A DNA stretch of 15,003 bases, from contig RFHL01000507.1 of the NCBI GenBank assembly GCA_003696875.1, positions 1 through 15,003 on the forward strand. The letters run 5' to 3'. Below, one piece after another: positions 6,914 through 13,533 of the stretch. How positions within the stretch are numbered: position 1 is the first letter of the stretch; each line of letters starts with the position of its first letter. A model generated the notes under the pieces. It worked only from the letters and a program-made list of their open reading frames with translations. It searched no databases and was not told the DNA's origin. The DNA comes from Bacteroidota bacterium. Lineage in GTDB: Bacteria; Bacteroidota; Bacteroidia; J057. The position numbers were made by a program, and so were the translations under genes.

Positions 6914-7901
6914 GCACAGTATCCCTCAAGAGGGCCCTGGCCAAAGCCGCCTCGGTCCGATCGGGGAAATCGATCTGGATGGCCTCTGTTTCCCGCACCC
7001 AGGCTTGCAGCCTGGGCAGGAACTCGGGCCCGGGTCGCCAACTCACTGGCACCCCCAGCCGCGCCAGCGCGGCGGCGTTGCAGTGCTGCTCGTACTGCCC
7101 CCGGATGGGCACCACAAACAATTTCTTGCCCAGATACAGCGCCTCGGCGGGGGTTTCAAACCCTGCCCCGGTCAGGATCCCCCGGCAGCTGAGCAGACGC
7201 TCCGTAAAGGCCTTGGCCGAGACGGACTGCACCCTGATGTGTCCCTGCTGCCAGGTTTCGCGGCTGTGCTTGGAAAACACCTCCCAGCGCACCTCCGGGA
7301 TCTGCTCCAGCAGCGCCAGCAGGCGCTTTTCATGAAAAGCCGGCAGGTAAACCAGGTAATGCCCCTCATCGGTTACCGCTGCCGTGCGAATGTCGCCCCG
7401 AATCACCGGGGGGAAGATGAAGTCGTCGTAGGCCTCGAAATGGAAGCCCACGCCCCGCGAGGCCGGGGCATAGTGCCGCAGCACCGCCTCGCCAAAGGCA
7501 CTCCGGGTCTCGGGGCGCGGGCTGTGGGGAGACAAAAATGAGGCCTGATGGCCCAATGCCACCACCGGCACCCCGCGCCAGCGGGCCGCCCAGGCCGACA
7601 CCGGCTCAAAATCGTTGATCACCAGGTCGTACTGGTCCACGGGCAGATCGCGGATTTCGCGGTAGAGCTGCAGGGAGAGGTTGTGCCAGCCGGAGCGGGC
7701 ATAGTTGATGCCGCCGCGGCGGTTGTAGAGAAAGGAAAAGCCCTTGCACCGGTAGCGGATGGGATAGGGCAAATCCAGCTGGGATTGGGTACCACTGACG
7801 AGGACATCTACCGTGCCAAAGGCTTGCAAGCGGGGTATCAGGTCACGGGCCCGGCTCAGATGGCCGTTGCCGGTGCCCTGTATGCCGTAGAGGAGCTTCA
7901 T
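6903..7901 (-). CDS. GT-B fold glycosyltransferase (MurG-like, Glyco_trans_1_3 type)
   Basis: The 332-residue protein starts with MKLLYGIQGTGNGHLSRA, the glycine-rich N-terminal loop of MurG/UGT-like GT-B enzymes, which transfer a sugar from a nucleotide-sugar. The C-terminal half has the donor-binding signature around E249 (GAGFETPAEALYLGKKLF, then VPIRGQYEQHCNAAAL), where the acidic residue and the Q-x-x-N stretch usually contact the nucleotide-sugar. There is no signal peptide or membrane span, so it is likely cytosolic or peripheral. It follows the LpxH-like gene on the same strand after 88 bp, suggesting joint transcription and an envelope lipid or glycan role; acceptor and donor are unknown. 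The start ATG sits directly against a heptamer array with no Shine-Dalgarno, and the stop codon lies inside another such array. Family-level assignment is firm; the exact function is not. Confidence 0.88.
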   Translation of the reverse strand: MKLLYGIQGTGNGHLSRARDLIPRLQAFGTVDVLVSGTQSQLDLPYPIRYRCKGFSFLYNRRGGINYARSGWHNLSLQLYREIRDLPVDQYDLVINDFEPVSAWAARWRGVPVVALGHQASFLSPHSPRPETRSAFGEAVLRHYAPASRGVGFHFEAYDDFIFPPVIRGDIRTAAVTDEGHYLVYLPAFHEKRLLALLEQIPEVRWEVFSKHSRETWQQGHIRVQSVSAKAFTERLLSCRGILTGAGFETPAEALYLGKKLFVVPIRGQYEQHCNAAALARLGVPVSWRPGPEFLPRLQAWVRETEAIQIDFPDRTEAALARALLRDTVLSS

Positions 7902-7942
7902 AAGCGAGAAGTCAGAAGAGAGAAGCCAGAGGTCAGAAAGCG
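7901..7942. repeat. Heptamer-period array B (6 units)
   Basis: Six in-phase 7-base blocks of the GAAGTCA type (GAAGTCA at 7908, GAAGCCA at 7922, GAGGTCA at 7929) run from the start codon of the glycosyltransferase towards the LpxH-like gene. On the sense (minus) strand they form a pyrimidine-rich leader, TCTCGCTT, that runs straight into the ATG. Confidence 0.65.
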
Positions 7943-7989
7943 CGCCTTTCTTCGCTCAGGAGGCACTTTCACCATTCTGGCCTTGACGC

Positions 7990-8805
7990 TCAGGCCATTT
8001 CCGGGATGGGGGGCCACTCCGCAAGGCGGGGCGTGGGGGCTTGCGCTGGTTGGGGGGTATCGCGCATCTGGGCATAGGAAAACAGGGACCACTGTCCCTC
8101 GTGATACTCCAGGGCAGAGAGGTTCTCGATCCAGTCGCCAGAGTTGAGGTACTGCACTGAGCCGTGAGCGCAGGTGATGGTACGCATCTGCGGCTGGTGG
8201 ATATGTCCACAGACGACATAGTCGTAGCCCTGGTCCACGGCAAGGGTGGCGGCGACTTCTTCGAAGTCGGAGATGTACTTGATGGCGGTCTTGACGCTGG
8301 CCTTGATGCGCTTGGAAAAAGACATCTTTTCCCGGCCGAGACGACGCAGGACGGCATTGATGGCGCTGTTGAGGAAGATGAGGAAATCGTAGCCGACGGC
8401 TCCGAGTCTGGCCAGCCAGCGGGCGTGCTGCATGCTGGCGTCAAAGATGTCGCCGTGAAAAAACCAGGCCTTGCGGCCGTCCAGCTCGAGAACGAGCTTG
8501 TCCCGCAGGTGGAAGTTGCCCAGGGAGCAATCCGTGAACTTGCGCAGCAGCTCGTCGTGGTTGCCGGTGAGGTAATAGACGGGGATATCCCGGGCCAGGA
8601 GCTTGATGAGCTCCTTGAGGACTTGCATATGCGCCTGGGGCCAGTAGCGCTTGCTAAACTGCCAGATGTCGATGATGTCGCCATTGAGGATCAGCATCCC
8701 CGGCTGTATGCTCTTGAGGTACTCGACGAGTTCCTTGGCCTGGCAGCCATAGGTGCCGAGGTGTACGTCAGAGATGACGACGAGGTCTACAGGGCGCTTG
8801 GACAT
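7990..8805 (-). CDS. UDP-2,3-diacylglucosamine diphosphatase (LpxH-like metallophosphoesterase)
   Basis: With the start at ATG 8805 (MSKRPVDLVVISDVHLG) the protein has 271 residues. All metallophosphoesterase motifs are present: D13-x-H15, G42-D43, G81-N-H-D84 and G200-H-I-H203. LpxH-family enzymes use a dinuclear metal centre to hydrolyse UDP-2,3-diacylglucosamine to lipid X and UMP in lipid A synthesis, at the inner face of the cytoplasmic membrane. The length and the insertion between the motifs (about residues 110-190, with the amphipathic stretch KRIKASVKTAIKYI) fit the LpxH-like branch common in Bacteroidota. An in-frame ATG at 8829 would add eight residues; I prefer 8805 because the fold begins right after it. 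The C-terminal tail is Pro-rich and probably disordered. The downstream glycosyltransferase is on the same strand. Another phosphoesterase activity cannot be excluded. Confidence 0.82.
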   Translation of the reverse strand: MSKRPVDLVVISDVHLGTYGCQAKELVEYLKSIQPGMLILNGDIIDIWQFSKRYWPQAHMQVLKELIKLLARDIPVYYLTGNHDELLRKFTDCSLGNFHLRDKLVLELDGRKAWFFHGDIFDASMQHARWLARLGAVGYDFLIFLNSAINAVLRRLGREKMSFSKRIKASVKTAIKYISDFEEVAATLAVDQGYDYVVCGHIHQPQMRTITCAHGSVQYLNSGDWIENLSALEYHEGQWSLFSYAQMRDTPQPAQAPTPRLAEWPPIPEMA

Positions 8806-9049
8806 AGAGTGGAGGTGAAGTGATGGCACATGGCGCGTAGGATGGGAGCAGACATGCTACCAGCAAAGGAAAGCGGGGAAAATTACCCCAGGGTTAGCCG
8901 AGGGCTACGGGGCTGAGGTCTTTCTGTAAAGAAATCGGGCATGACAGGTAAAGGCAGGTTCACCCGGTGCGGATGGCCAGGCGGGGCACTAGGGGGCTGG
9001 AGGGGAAGCCCGGAGCATAGCGGAGGGCCGCTAGCCCGTAAGCACCCGA

Positions 9050-9081
9050 CGGCCCCGGCGGCAAGTTTGCCGCCGGGGCCG
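9050..9081. repeat. Perfect 15-bp GC-rich inverted repeat
   Basis: CGGCCCCGGCGGCAA (9050-9064) and its exact complement (9067-9081) are separated by two bases. The position, 57 bp downstream of the T9SS-protein stop on the sense strand, suggests it ends or protects that transcript. No T-run follows, so it is not a classical intrinsic terminator; a REP-like dispersed element is an alternative. Confidence 0.55.
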
Positions 9082-9105
9082 GAGTGCCCTCATTTAGATG
9101 TCTAG

Positions 9106-9133
9106 ATATGGAGAGGCGGGAGGCGAGACAGAG
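9106..9133. repeat. Heptamer-period array C (short, 3-4 units)
   Basis: GAGGCGG (9113), GAGGCGA (9120) and GACAGAG (9127) keep a seven-base phase and end 4 bp before the stop codon of the T9SS-exported protein. The units match those of array E. It is short, and on its own would not be convincing. Confidence 0.45.
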
Positions 9134-9137
9134 GGCC

Positions 9138-10775
9138 TTACTCCTTCACCAGGCGATGCCAGCTGCGAAGGTGCCCATTGGTGAGCTGCAACAGGTAGGT
9201 GCCGGCGGGCAGGTCCTGCAGGGAGAGGGGATGGGTATGGCTCCCCCGCGGCAGGGTGCCCAGGGAGGTGTGCCGGCGTTCACGGCCCTGGATATCGGTG
9301 AGCCGTACCTGCACCGCATCGGAGCGGGGCAGCTGAAAACGGATCTGCACCAGATCCCGGGCAGGATTGGGGGCGAGCTGGGCCTGAAAGTAGGTGTGCC
9401 CGTCGATGGGATGGGCCAGGCCGGTGCTGCTGGGGCTGTTGGGGGTGAGGTAAACCCGGAAGACCCGGGAGCTGGCGTCGCTCACCGTGGGGTCATTGCT
9501 GAAAAAGACGTTGGGGCCGGTGCTCTCAATGCCGCCAAAGATGTAGCCGATCAGGGTCTCGGTCTCCTCCAGGGAGTCGAGGTAGATGATGTCGAGGGCT
9601 TCCTGCCGCGGAGTGGTCTCGGCAGGGAAAAACTCGGCCCCGGAGCCCAGGTAGCCGGGCATCTCGACGGGGAGGCGATACTCCTGCAGGGAGTCGGGCC
9701 CGTAGCGGGTGATGAGGGAGACGGTGCGCACGAAGGGGACAGCCGGGTCGTCCTGCAGGTTGCCGTTGCTGTCGAGGGTGTAGCGGCTCATGCCGCCAAA
9801 GAAGAGGGTGTGCATCTGCCCCTCGGTGGCGTCGTAGAGGGTGGCGTGGGCACTGTGGTACTGGCTGAGATACTGGTCAAAGGCGGGCACGACCCGGTAG
9901 GTGTCGGCGGTGATGTCGATGGTATTGAGCCAGGGCAGGTCTACATTGTGCTGAAAGACGCCCGAGAAGATGGTGAAACCGGGGGTCCCATCGGGGAAAA
10001 TCTGGGGAGCCATGTTGTAGTCGCGGCGGTGGAGGTGGGCGCTATCGCGCCAGCCGGTATAGCCGCTGAGGCTGAGGGTGGTGCCGTCGTCGGTGATGCC
10101 AAAGCGGCGGATCTCCTCGGTGTACTGTTGCACAAAGCCCGGCCCATGGGTGGGGCCCATGGGGTTGTAGCGGCCGGTGAAGCGCTGCCCACAAACGAGG
10201 AAAAAGGTGCTGTCGAGGCGGTCAAGGTAGCCGCCGGTGACGGCCATGCGGTCGTCCTGCAGCTGCCGCAGATGCGGCAGCAGAGAGGTGCCGGCCTTGA
10301 CGGCGGCGATCATCCCGGGGATGTTGACGGCGGTCAGGTAGGGGTGGGTGACGTGGTCGCCCGCGGTGGCGCTATAGCCATAGCCGCCGAGCAGGTAGAG
10401 GACCGAGTCACGCTGCTCAAAGCCCAGGTTGGTGGCCTGGAGTTGCTCGTAGTAGCTGGGTGGCAGGCCGATGAGGCTGGCGCTCCAGACCTGGGCCTGC
10501 TCGGGGTCCACGACGTAGACAAGCTGGTTGTTGTCGCTGGCGAGAAAGGCCTCGAAGGGCCGGCGACGGTGCAGACCGTCGGTGCGGCCGGCGATCAGAA
10601 GCCACTCTCCCTGCCACTGGGCGGCGACGTAGGATTGCAGGCCCGGCATGCCGGGGACGACGACCTCCTCCAGCCGCAGGCTGAAGGCAATACTATCCTG
10701 AGCAGAGAGGGTGGGCAGGGCAAAAAAGCTGACGAGACTGAGGCACAGGCCCCACATGAATGCGCGCATGAGCAT
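9138..10775 (-). CDS. T9SS-exported kelch-like beta-propeller protein
   Basis: Starting at ATG 10775 the protein has 545 residues. It begins with a signal peptide (MLMRAFMWGLCLSLVSFF up to LSA-Q); ATG 10769 is an almost equal choice. The final ~77 residues are a type A T9SS sorting domain: APNPARDLVQIRF, then DIQGRE, then LPAGTYLLQL, and a basic end (LVKE). Such domains direct passage through the type IX secretion system and surface attachment or release. The body has repeated strand-turn segments ending in (F/L)-G-G (LLGGYGY, LFFGGMSRY, IFGGIES) and LLIAGRTDG, consistent with a kelch-type propeller. No catalytic motif is recognised, so a binding or structural role at the cell surface is the most I can infer. 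The frame is open upstream to 11012, but that part crosses a terminator-like structure and is unlikely to be translated. Confidence 0.85.
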   Translation of the reverse strand: MLMRAFMWGLCLSLVSFFALPTLSAQDSIAFSLRLEEVVVPGMPGLQSYVAAQWQGEWLLIAGRTDGLHRRRPFEAFLASDNNQLVYVVDPEQAQVWSASLIGLPPSYYEQLQATNLGFEQRDSVLYLLGGYGYSATAGDHVTHPYLTAVNIPGMIAAVKAGTSLLPHLRQLQDDRMAVTGGYLDRLDSTFFLVCGQRFTGRYNPMGPTHGPGFVQQYTEEIRRFGITDDGTTLSLSGYTGWRDSAHLHRRDYNMAPQIFPDGTPGFTIFSGVFQHNVDLPWLNTIDITADTYRVVPAFDQYLSQYHSAHATLYDATEGQMHTLFFGGMSRYTLDSNGNLQDDPAVPFVRTVSLITRYGPDSLQEYRLPVEMPGYLGSGAEFFPAETTPRQEALDIIYLDSLEETETLIGYIFGGIESTGPNVFFSNDPTVSDASSRVFRVYLTPNSPSSTGLAHPIDGHTYFQAQLAPNPARDLVQIRFQLPRSDAVQVRLTDIQGRERRHTSLGTLPRGSHTHPLSLQDLPAGTYLLQLTNGHLRSWHRLVKE

Positions 10776-10813
10776 GGAATAAAAGCGAAAGAGGAGAGGC
10801 TGGACCCGTGCAC

Positions 10814-10848
10814 AAAGAAAAAACCGGCGATGCAAGATACACCGCCGG
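10814..10848 (-). terminator. Intrinsic terminator upstream of the T9SS-protein gene
   Basis: Read as minus-strand RNA, a 9-bp stem (10840-10848 with 10824-10832) closes a 7-nt loop and is followed by TTTTTTCTTT (plus-strand 10814-10823). One pair is G-U on the minus strand but would be an A-C mismatch on the plus strand, which points to a minus-strand transcript. It ends only about 38 bp before the start codon at 10775. Confidence 0.75.
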
Positions 10849-10982
10849 CCGCTGGGGAAGAATGATAGGACGCATACCAAAGGCTGAGTCTTCTCAGCCG
10901 GTAAAAAAGCGCGAGCGTGGTGGCTTTGCCACCCGCACGGGCCCCGTGACAACCCCTCATGGTTGTCCCCATAGTACATGGG
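10814..10982 (-). ncRNA. Candidate structured leader or small RNA of unknown class
   Basis: Between a TACCTTTG box (10988-10995) and the terminator at 10814 lie several hairpins: CCCAT/ATGGG (10968-10982), GACAACC/GGTTGTC (10948-10967), CACGG/CCGTG (10936-10948), GGTGGC/GCCACC (10919-10933), and GGCTGAG/CTCAGCC with an outer TACC/GGTA helix (10875-10903). A sixth, TACCC/GGGTA (10984-11001), overlaps the box itself. The chain ends in a terminator just before a gene on the same strand and no promoter-like box lies between, which fits a 5' attenuator or riboswitch-like leader; an independent small RNA is equally possible. I could not match it to TPP, cobalamin, c-di-GMP-I, 6S, SRP or RNase P RNA by eye. 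Confidence 0.4.
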
Positions 10983-10987
10983 ATACC

Positions 10988-10995
10988 CAAAGGTA
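10988..10995 (-). promoter_or_regulatory. Candidate -7 box for the structured leader / T9SS-protein gene
   Basis: The minus strand reads TACCTTTG, an exact TAnnTTTG match. The nearest upstream TTG (in TTGACA) is 24 bp away, slightly longer than the usual spacing, so the promoter is plausible but unproven. Confidence 0.35.
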
Positions 10996-11061
10996 CGGGT
11001 AGAAAGAGACAACTTGTGTCAAGGTCCAAAATGATTCATGCCTGCCTTGCCTGCGCCCGTC

Positions 11062-11093
11062 TTGGCACGAGGGCAAAGAATTACCTACCTTGG
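11062..11093 (+). promoter_or_regulatory. Candidate promoter of the cyclase gene
   Basis: TTG (11062-11064), 21 bp, then TACCTTGG (11086-11093) matches the Bacteroidota pattern with one deviation in the -7 box. The same layout with the same 21-bp spacing occurs before the RidA-family gene. The resulting leader of about 70 nt would contain heptamer array D. Confidence 0.5.
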
Positions 11094-11126
11094 AAGAGGC
11101 AGTGACCTAAGCCAACACCAACCTCC

Positions 11127-11168
11127 CCCATCTCGTTTCTCGCCTCTCGCTTCTCGCTTCTGGCCTCT
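11127..11168. repeat. Heptamer-period array D (6 units)
   Basis: Six in-phase blocks of the CGCTTCT type (CGTTTCT at 11134, CGCCTCT at 11141, CGCTTCT at 11148 and 11155, GGCCTCT at 11162) end 4 bp before the cyclase ATG at 11173. They are the reverse-complement form of the GAAGCGA/GAGGCGA units in arrays C and E. Confidence 0.7.
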
Positions 11169-11172
11169 CACC

Positions 11173-13332
11173 ATGCGTAGCTTCCTCTCCGGTCTGATGC
11201 TGTGCCTGCTGGCCCTTCCCGGGCTGGCTCAGGGGGTGCGGATTGACACCCTTCCCTCGGAACGGGACTACCTGCGGGGCACCGCTTTCCAGGACCTGAG
11301 CGAGGCGCTCTGGCTGGCGGTGGGGGCCGGCCCGGCCGACCCCATCGACAGCATCGCGGCGGCCCGCACCCAATGGGTGCGCTACGATACCCAATCGCTG
11401 GGGCCAGGGGTACACTGGCTGCGCCTGCGTCTGCGGCAGGACAGCCTGCCGCGACGGCGGCAGGTGGTCCTCACCCAGCGCCCCACCGACAAATTTTTTT
11501 TTGGCGTAGTAGCCGGCCGCTGGGAGAGCCGGCAAGCCTATGTCCGGGGGGCCTCTGGCTGGGAGACCTTTGCCCCCGATACCACCGGCCTGGCCCGCGC
11601 GCATCAGCGCGATGCCGCGCTGTGGCCCATCTCGCTACCGCCAAAGGCCGTCACAGAGGTATATCTGCGACTCGAGGCCGCCCCGGGTTCCGGTCGGGAG
11701 CCGGTTTCGCTCATCCGGATCGACTATGAGGAAGAAATGGCGGCGGAGGCGCGTTCGCAGATGCGCCTGGGCCTTTTTTGGGGCATCATCTGGCTCCAGG
11801 CCGCCTACTTTCTTCTCTTCTGGTTTACCACCCGGCAACAGGACTACCTGTATTACCTGCTGTATATCGGGGGAATTGCCAGCCTGTTGCTGGTATACCA
11901 GTTTGGCCAACACTGGGAGAACTGGGAAAACTTTGCCTACCTGATTGCCCTTAACTTCTCCGCCTTCGGAGCGCTACGCTTCACGGCCGGCTTTCTGGAT
12001 ATGGCGCGCCTCGCGCCCAAAGGCTGGCGATGGTTACGGCGCTTTTTTGGGCTGCAAGCTGGTCTTGCCAGTGGGGTAGGCCTGGGCTATGGCTTGCTCC
12101 AGTTGGGCCCATCCCTGAGCTTTCTGTTCATGGGGATCTCCCTCGTCGGACTGGTCTTCACCTTGCTTTTTGCCCTCTTTCTCCTCCCTGGGCTCACCTG
12201 GCGCCTGTACCGCCGGGGCAACAGCCTGGCGGGTTATCTCCTGGTAGCCTGGGTTTGCCTGCTCCTCGGCATCCTGACGCCGGTGGGCATGCTCCTTTCG
12301 TCCAGCCTGGGCGTCGAGCTTGAGCGCGTAGACGGGACCCTGCTCCTGGCCATTATCCTGGGGGGTATCATTCTGCAGATGAGCACCATCGCCCTGGGCC
12401 TGGGCCGCAAGCAGCGCATGCTGGCCGAGGACAAACTCGCGGCTGAGCAGCAGCTCAACCAACAGCTGCAGGCCGCCAATGCGGCAACCCGCCGCTTTGT
12501 GCCCTATGAGTTCCTGCAGGCCATCGGCAAGGAGCGCGTACAGGACGTGCAGCTCGGCGACAGTGCCGAGCACCAGCTCACCGTCCTATTCTCCGATATC
12601 CGCGGCTACACCACCCTGTCGGAGCAGATGACGCCCCGCGAAACCTTTGAGTTCATCAATGCCTACCTCGGGGCGGTGAGCCCGCCCCTGCGCACCCATG
12701 GCGGCTTTGTCAACCAGTACCTGGGCGATGGCATCATGGGCCTCTTTCTCCGCGCCCCAGAAGATGCCATCAAGGCCGCCATCGGGATGCAAATGGCATT
12801 GGATCAGTTTAATGCCCGGCGATCTGTACCCGTCCGGATCGGCATCGGATTGCATACCGGCACCCTCATGATGGGCATCATCGGGGACGGGCAGCGCCTC
12901 GACGCGGCCGTGGTCGCCGACGCCGTCAATACGGCCGCCCGCATGGAGGGGCTCACCAAGTACTACGGCGCCAGCCTGCTCATCAGTGAGGCCGTCTACG
13001 CCCAGCTGCCAGACCCGGGGGCCTTTGCCCACCGTTTCCTGGCCCGGGTGCGGGTCAAGGGGCGACAGCAGCCCCTGGCGGTGTACGATGTCTTTGCCGC
13101 CGATCCGGCGGGAGTGCGCGCCCAGAAAGCGGCCACCCAGGCCGACTTTGACCGCGGGGTAACAGCCTATTATGCGCGGGATTTCGGTGCTGCCCAAACG
13201 GCCTTCGAGGCGGTGCTGGCTACCTATCCGGAGGACCTTGCCCCCCAGCGCTACCTGCGCTATCTCGCTCATATTGAGCAGGAAGGCTTGCCGCCTGATT
13301 GGGATGGAGTGGAGGATATGCTGGCTAAGTAG
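11173..13332 (+). CDS. Membrane 7TMR-DISM sensor fused to a class III nucleotide cyclase
   Basis: The 719-residue protein starts at ATG 11173 with a signal peptide (MRSFLSGLMLCLLALPGLAQ); the frame is open to 11038, but that extension is translated heptamer array. Residues about 40-190 fit the extracellular 7TMR-DISM type 2 domain, about 197-410 contain around seven membrane spans, and about 411-465 form a coiled-coil/linker (RFVPYEFLQAIGKE) of the kind that transmits signals to cyclase dimers. The catalytic domain (about 466-640) has both metal-binding aspartates, D475 in FSDIRG and D519 in LGDG, and the transition-state pair N586 and R590. The usual purine-specificity residues are changed: Q515 replaces Lys and A579 replaces Thr/Asp, so cAMP as product is not assured. 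A TPR-like tail (about 660-719) follows. It probably senses an external ligand and makes a cyclic nucleotide. Confidence 0.9.
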   Translation: MRSFLSGLMLCLLALPGLAQGVRIDTLPSERDYLRGTAFQDLSEALWLAVGAGPADPIDSIAAARTQWVRYDTQSLGPGVHWLRLRLRQDSLPRRRQVVLTQRPTDKFFFGVVAGRWESRQAYVRGASGWETFAPDTTGLARAHQRDAALWPISLPPKAVTEVYLRLEAAPGSGREPVSLIRIDYEEEMAAEARSQMRLGLFWGIIWLQAAYFLLFWFTTRQQDYLYYLLYIGGIASLLLVYQFGQHWENWENFAYLIALNFSAFGALRFTAGFLDMARLAPKGWRWLRRFFGLQAGLASGVGLGYGLLQLGPSLSFLFMGISLVGLVFTLLFALFLLPGLTWRLYRRGNSLAGYLLVAWVCLLLGILTPVGMLLSSSLGVELERVDGTLLLAIILGGIILQMSTIALGLGRKQRMLAEDKLAAEQQLNQQLQAANAATRRFVPYEFLQAIGKERVQDVQLGDSAEHQLTVLFSDIRGYTTLSEQMTPRETFEFINAYLGAVSPPLRTHGGFVNQYLGDGIMGLFLRAPEDAIKAAIGMQMALDQFNARRSVPVRIGIGLHTGTLMMGIIGDGQRLDAAVVADAVNTAARMEGLTKYYGASLLISEAVYAQLPDPGAFAHRFLARVRVKGRQQPLAVYDVFAADPAGVRAQKAATQADFDRGVTAYYARDFGAAQTAFEAVLATYPEDLAPQRYLRYLAHIEQEGLPPDWDGVEDMLAK

Positions 13333-13334
13333 GA

Positions 13335-13369
13335 GAAGTCAGAGGTCAGAGGCGAGAGGCGAGACAAGA
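13335..13369. repeat. Heptamer-period array E (5 units)
   Basis: GAAGTCA (13335), GAGGTCA (13342), GAGGCGA (13349 and 13356) and GACAAGA (13363) follow the cyclase stop codon after 2 bp. Two of the unit sequences are identical to units of array B and one to array C. Confidence 0.65.
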
Positions 13370-13385
13370 AAGGTTTCCGCTCTCG

Positions 13386-13403
13386 TAGGCCCCTTCGGGC
13401 CTA
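13386..13403. repeat. 7-bp hairpin between arrays E and F
   Basis: TAGGCCC (13386-13392) and GGGCCTA (13397-13403) enclose CTTC. The flanking arrays E and F are partly complementary (GAGAGGCGAGA at 13354-13364, in register shifted by the repeat, with TCTCGGCTCTC at 13411-13421, one mismatch), so a larger imperfect stem is possible. No T-run follows. It may help to end the cyclase transcript. Confidence 0.45.
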
Positions 13404-13425
13404 TCTCGGTTCTCGGCTCTCATAA
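13398..13425. repeat. Heptamer-period array F (3-4 units)
   Basis: CTCGGTT (13405), CTCGGCT (13412) and CTCATAA (13419) keep a seven-base phase in the pyrimidine-rich orientation, opposite to array E just upstream. Short, and supported mainly by its likeness to arrays D and E. Confidence 0.4.
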
Positions 13426-13533
13426 TCTAATACAGGGAAACGGGGCGGCGGCGGAAGGGTTCAGCTGAGGTCGGAAAAGGAGGGATGTGGATCACACGGC
13501 GATTCGGCACCACAGGTACTAAGATAAGCGAAA

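Larger units (their letters stand above)
8806..9137. other. 332-bp intergenic region between two minus-strand genes
   Basis: No protein-like frame is present. The region should hold the promoter of the LpxH-like gene, but I find no good TAnnTTTG box; TAATTTTC on the minus strand (plus 8877-8884) is the closest and lies inside a small GGGG/CCCC dyad. The right part is very GC-rich and contains a perfect 15-bp inverted repeat (9050-9081) and a short heptamer array (9106-9133). Confidence 0.6.
10776..11172. other. 397-bp divergent intergenic region with a dense hairpin chain
   Basis: This region separates the divergent T9SS-protein and cyclase genes. It holds, from left to right, a minus-strand intrinsic terminator (10814-10848), six consecutive small hairpins (10875-11001), a TACCTTTG box on the minus strand (10988-10995), a plus-strand promoter candidate (11062-11093) and heptamer array D (11127-11168). 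No convincing small gene is seen. Confidence 0.6.

Noticed and set aside
6886..6914. GGTTCGAAGC on the minus strand as a tRNA T-arm
   Set aside because: No acceptor, D or anticodon arms can be built around it, and it is part of heptamer array A.
9084..10865. A 593-codon open frame on the plus strand
   Set aside because: It lies opposite the T9SS-protein gene, is unusually rich in Gly, Val and Ala with no domain or hydrophobic core order, and reflects the GC-rich third positions of the real gene on the minus strand.
10875..10903. GGCTGAGA on the minus strand, reminiscent of the TPP riboswitch
   Set aside because: The rest of the TPP consensus (the ACCUGAUC and GCGUAGGGA parts) is missing, and here GGCTGAG is simply one arm of a hairpin.
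10776..11012. N-terminal extension of the T9SS protein from 11012
   Set aside because: It crosses the hairpin chain and a terminator and would put 79 residues before the signal peptide.
11060..11080. TTGGCACG upstream of the cyclase as a sigma-54 promoter
   Set aside because: No TTGC lies at the required -12 distance: GG and the next GC are 7 rather than 10 bases apart.
11038..11172. N-terminal extension of the cyclase from ATG 11038
   Set aside because: It would place about 45 residues, partly translated heptamers, before a clear signal peptide that begins at ATG 11173.
6844..13425. CRISPR array as an explanation of the repeated blocks
   Set aside because: The units are 7 bases long, contiguous and degenerate, without spacers of constant size, and no cas gene is present.
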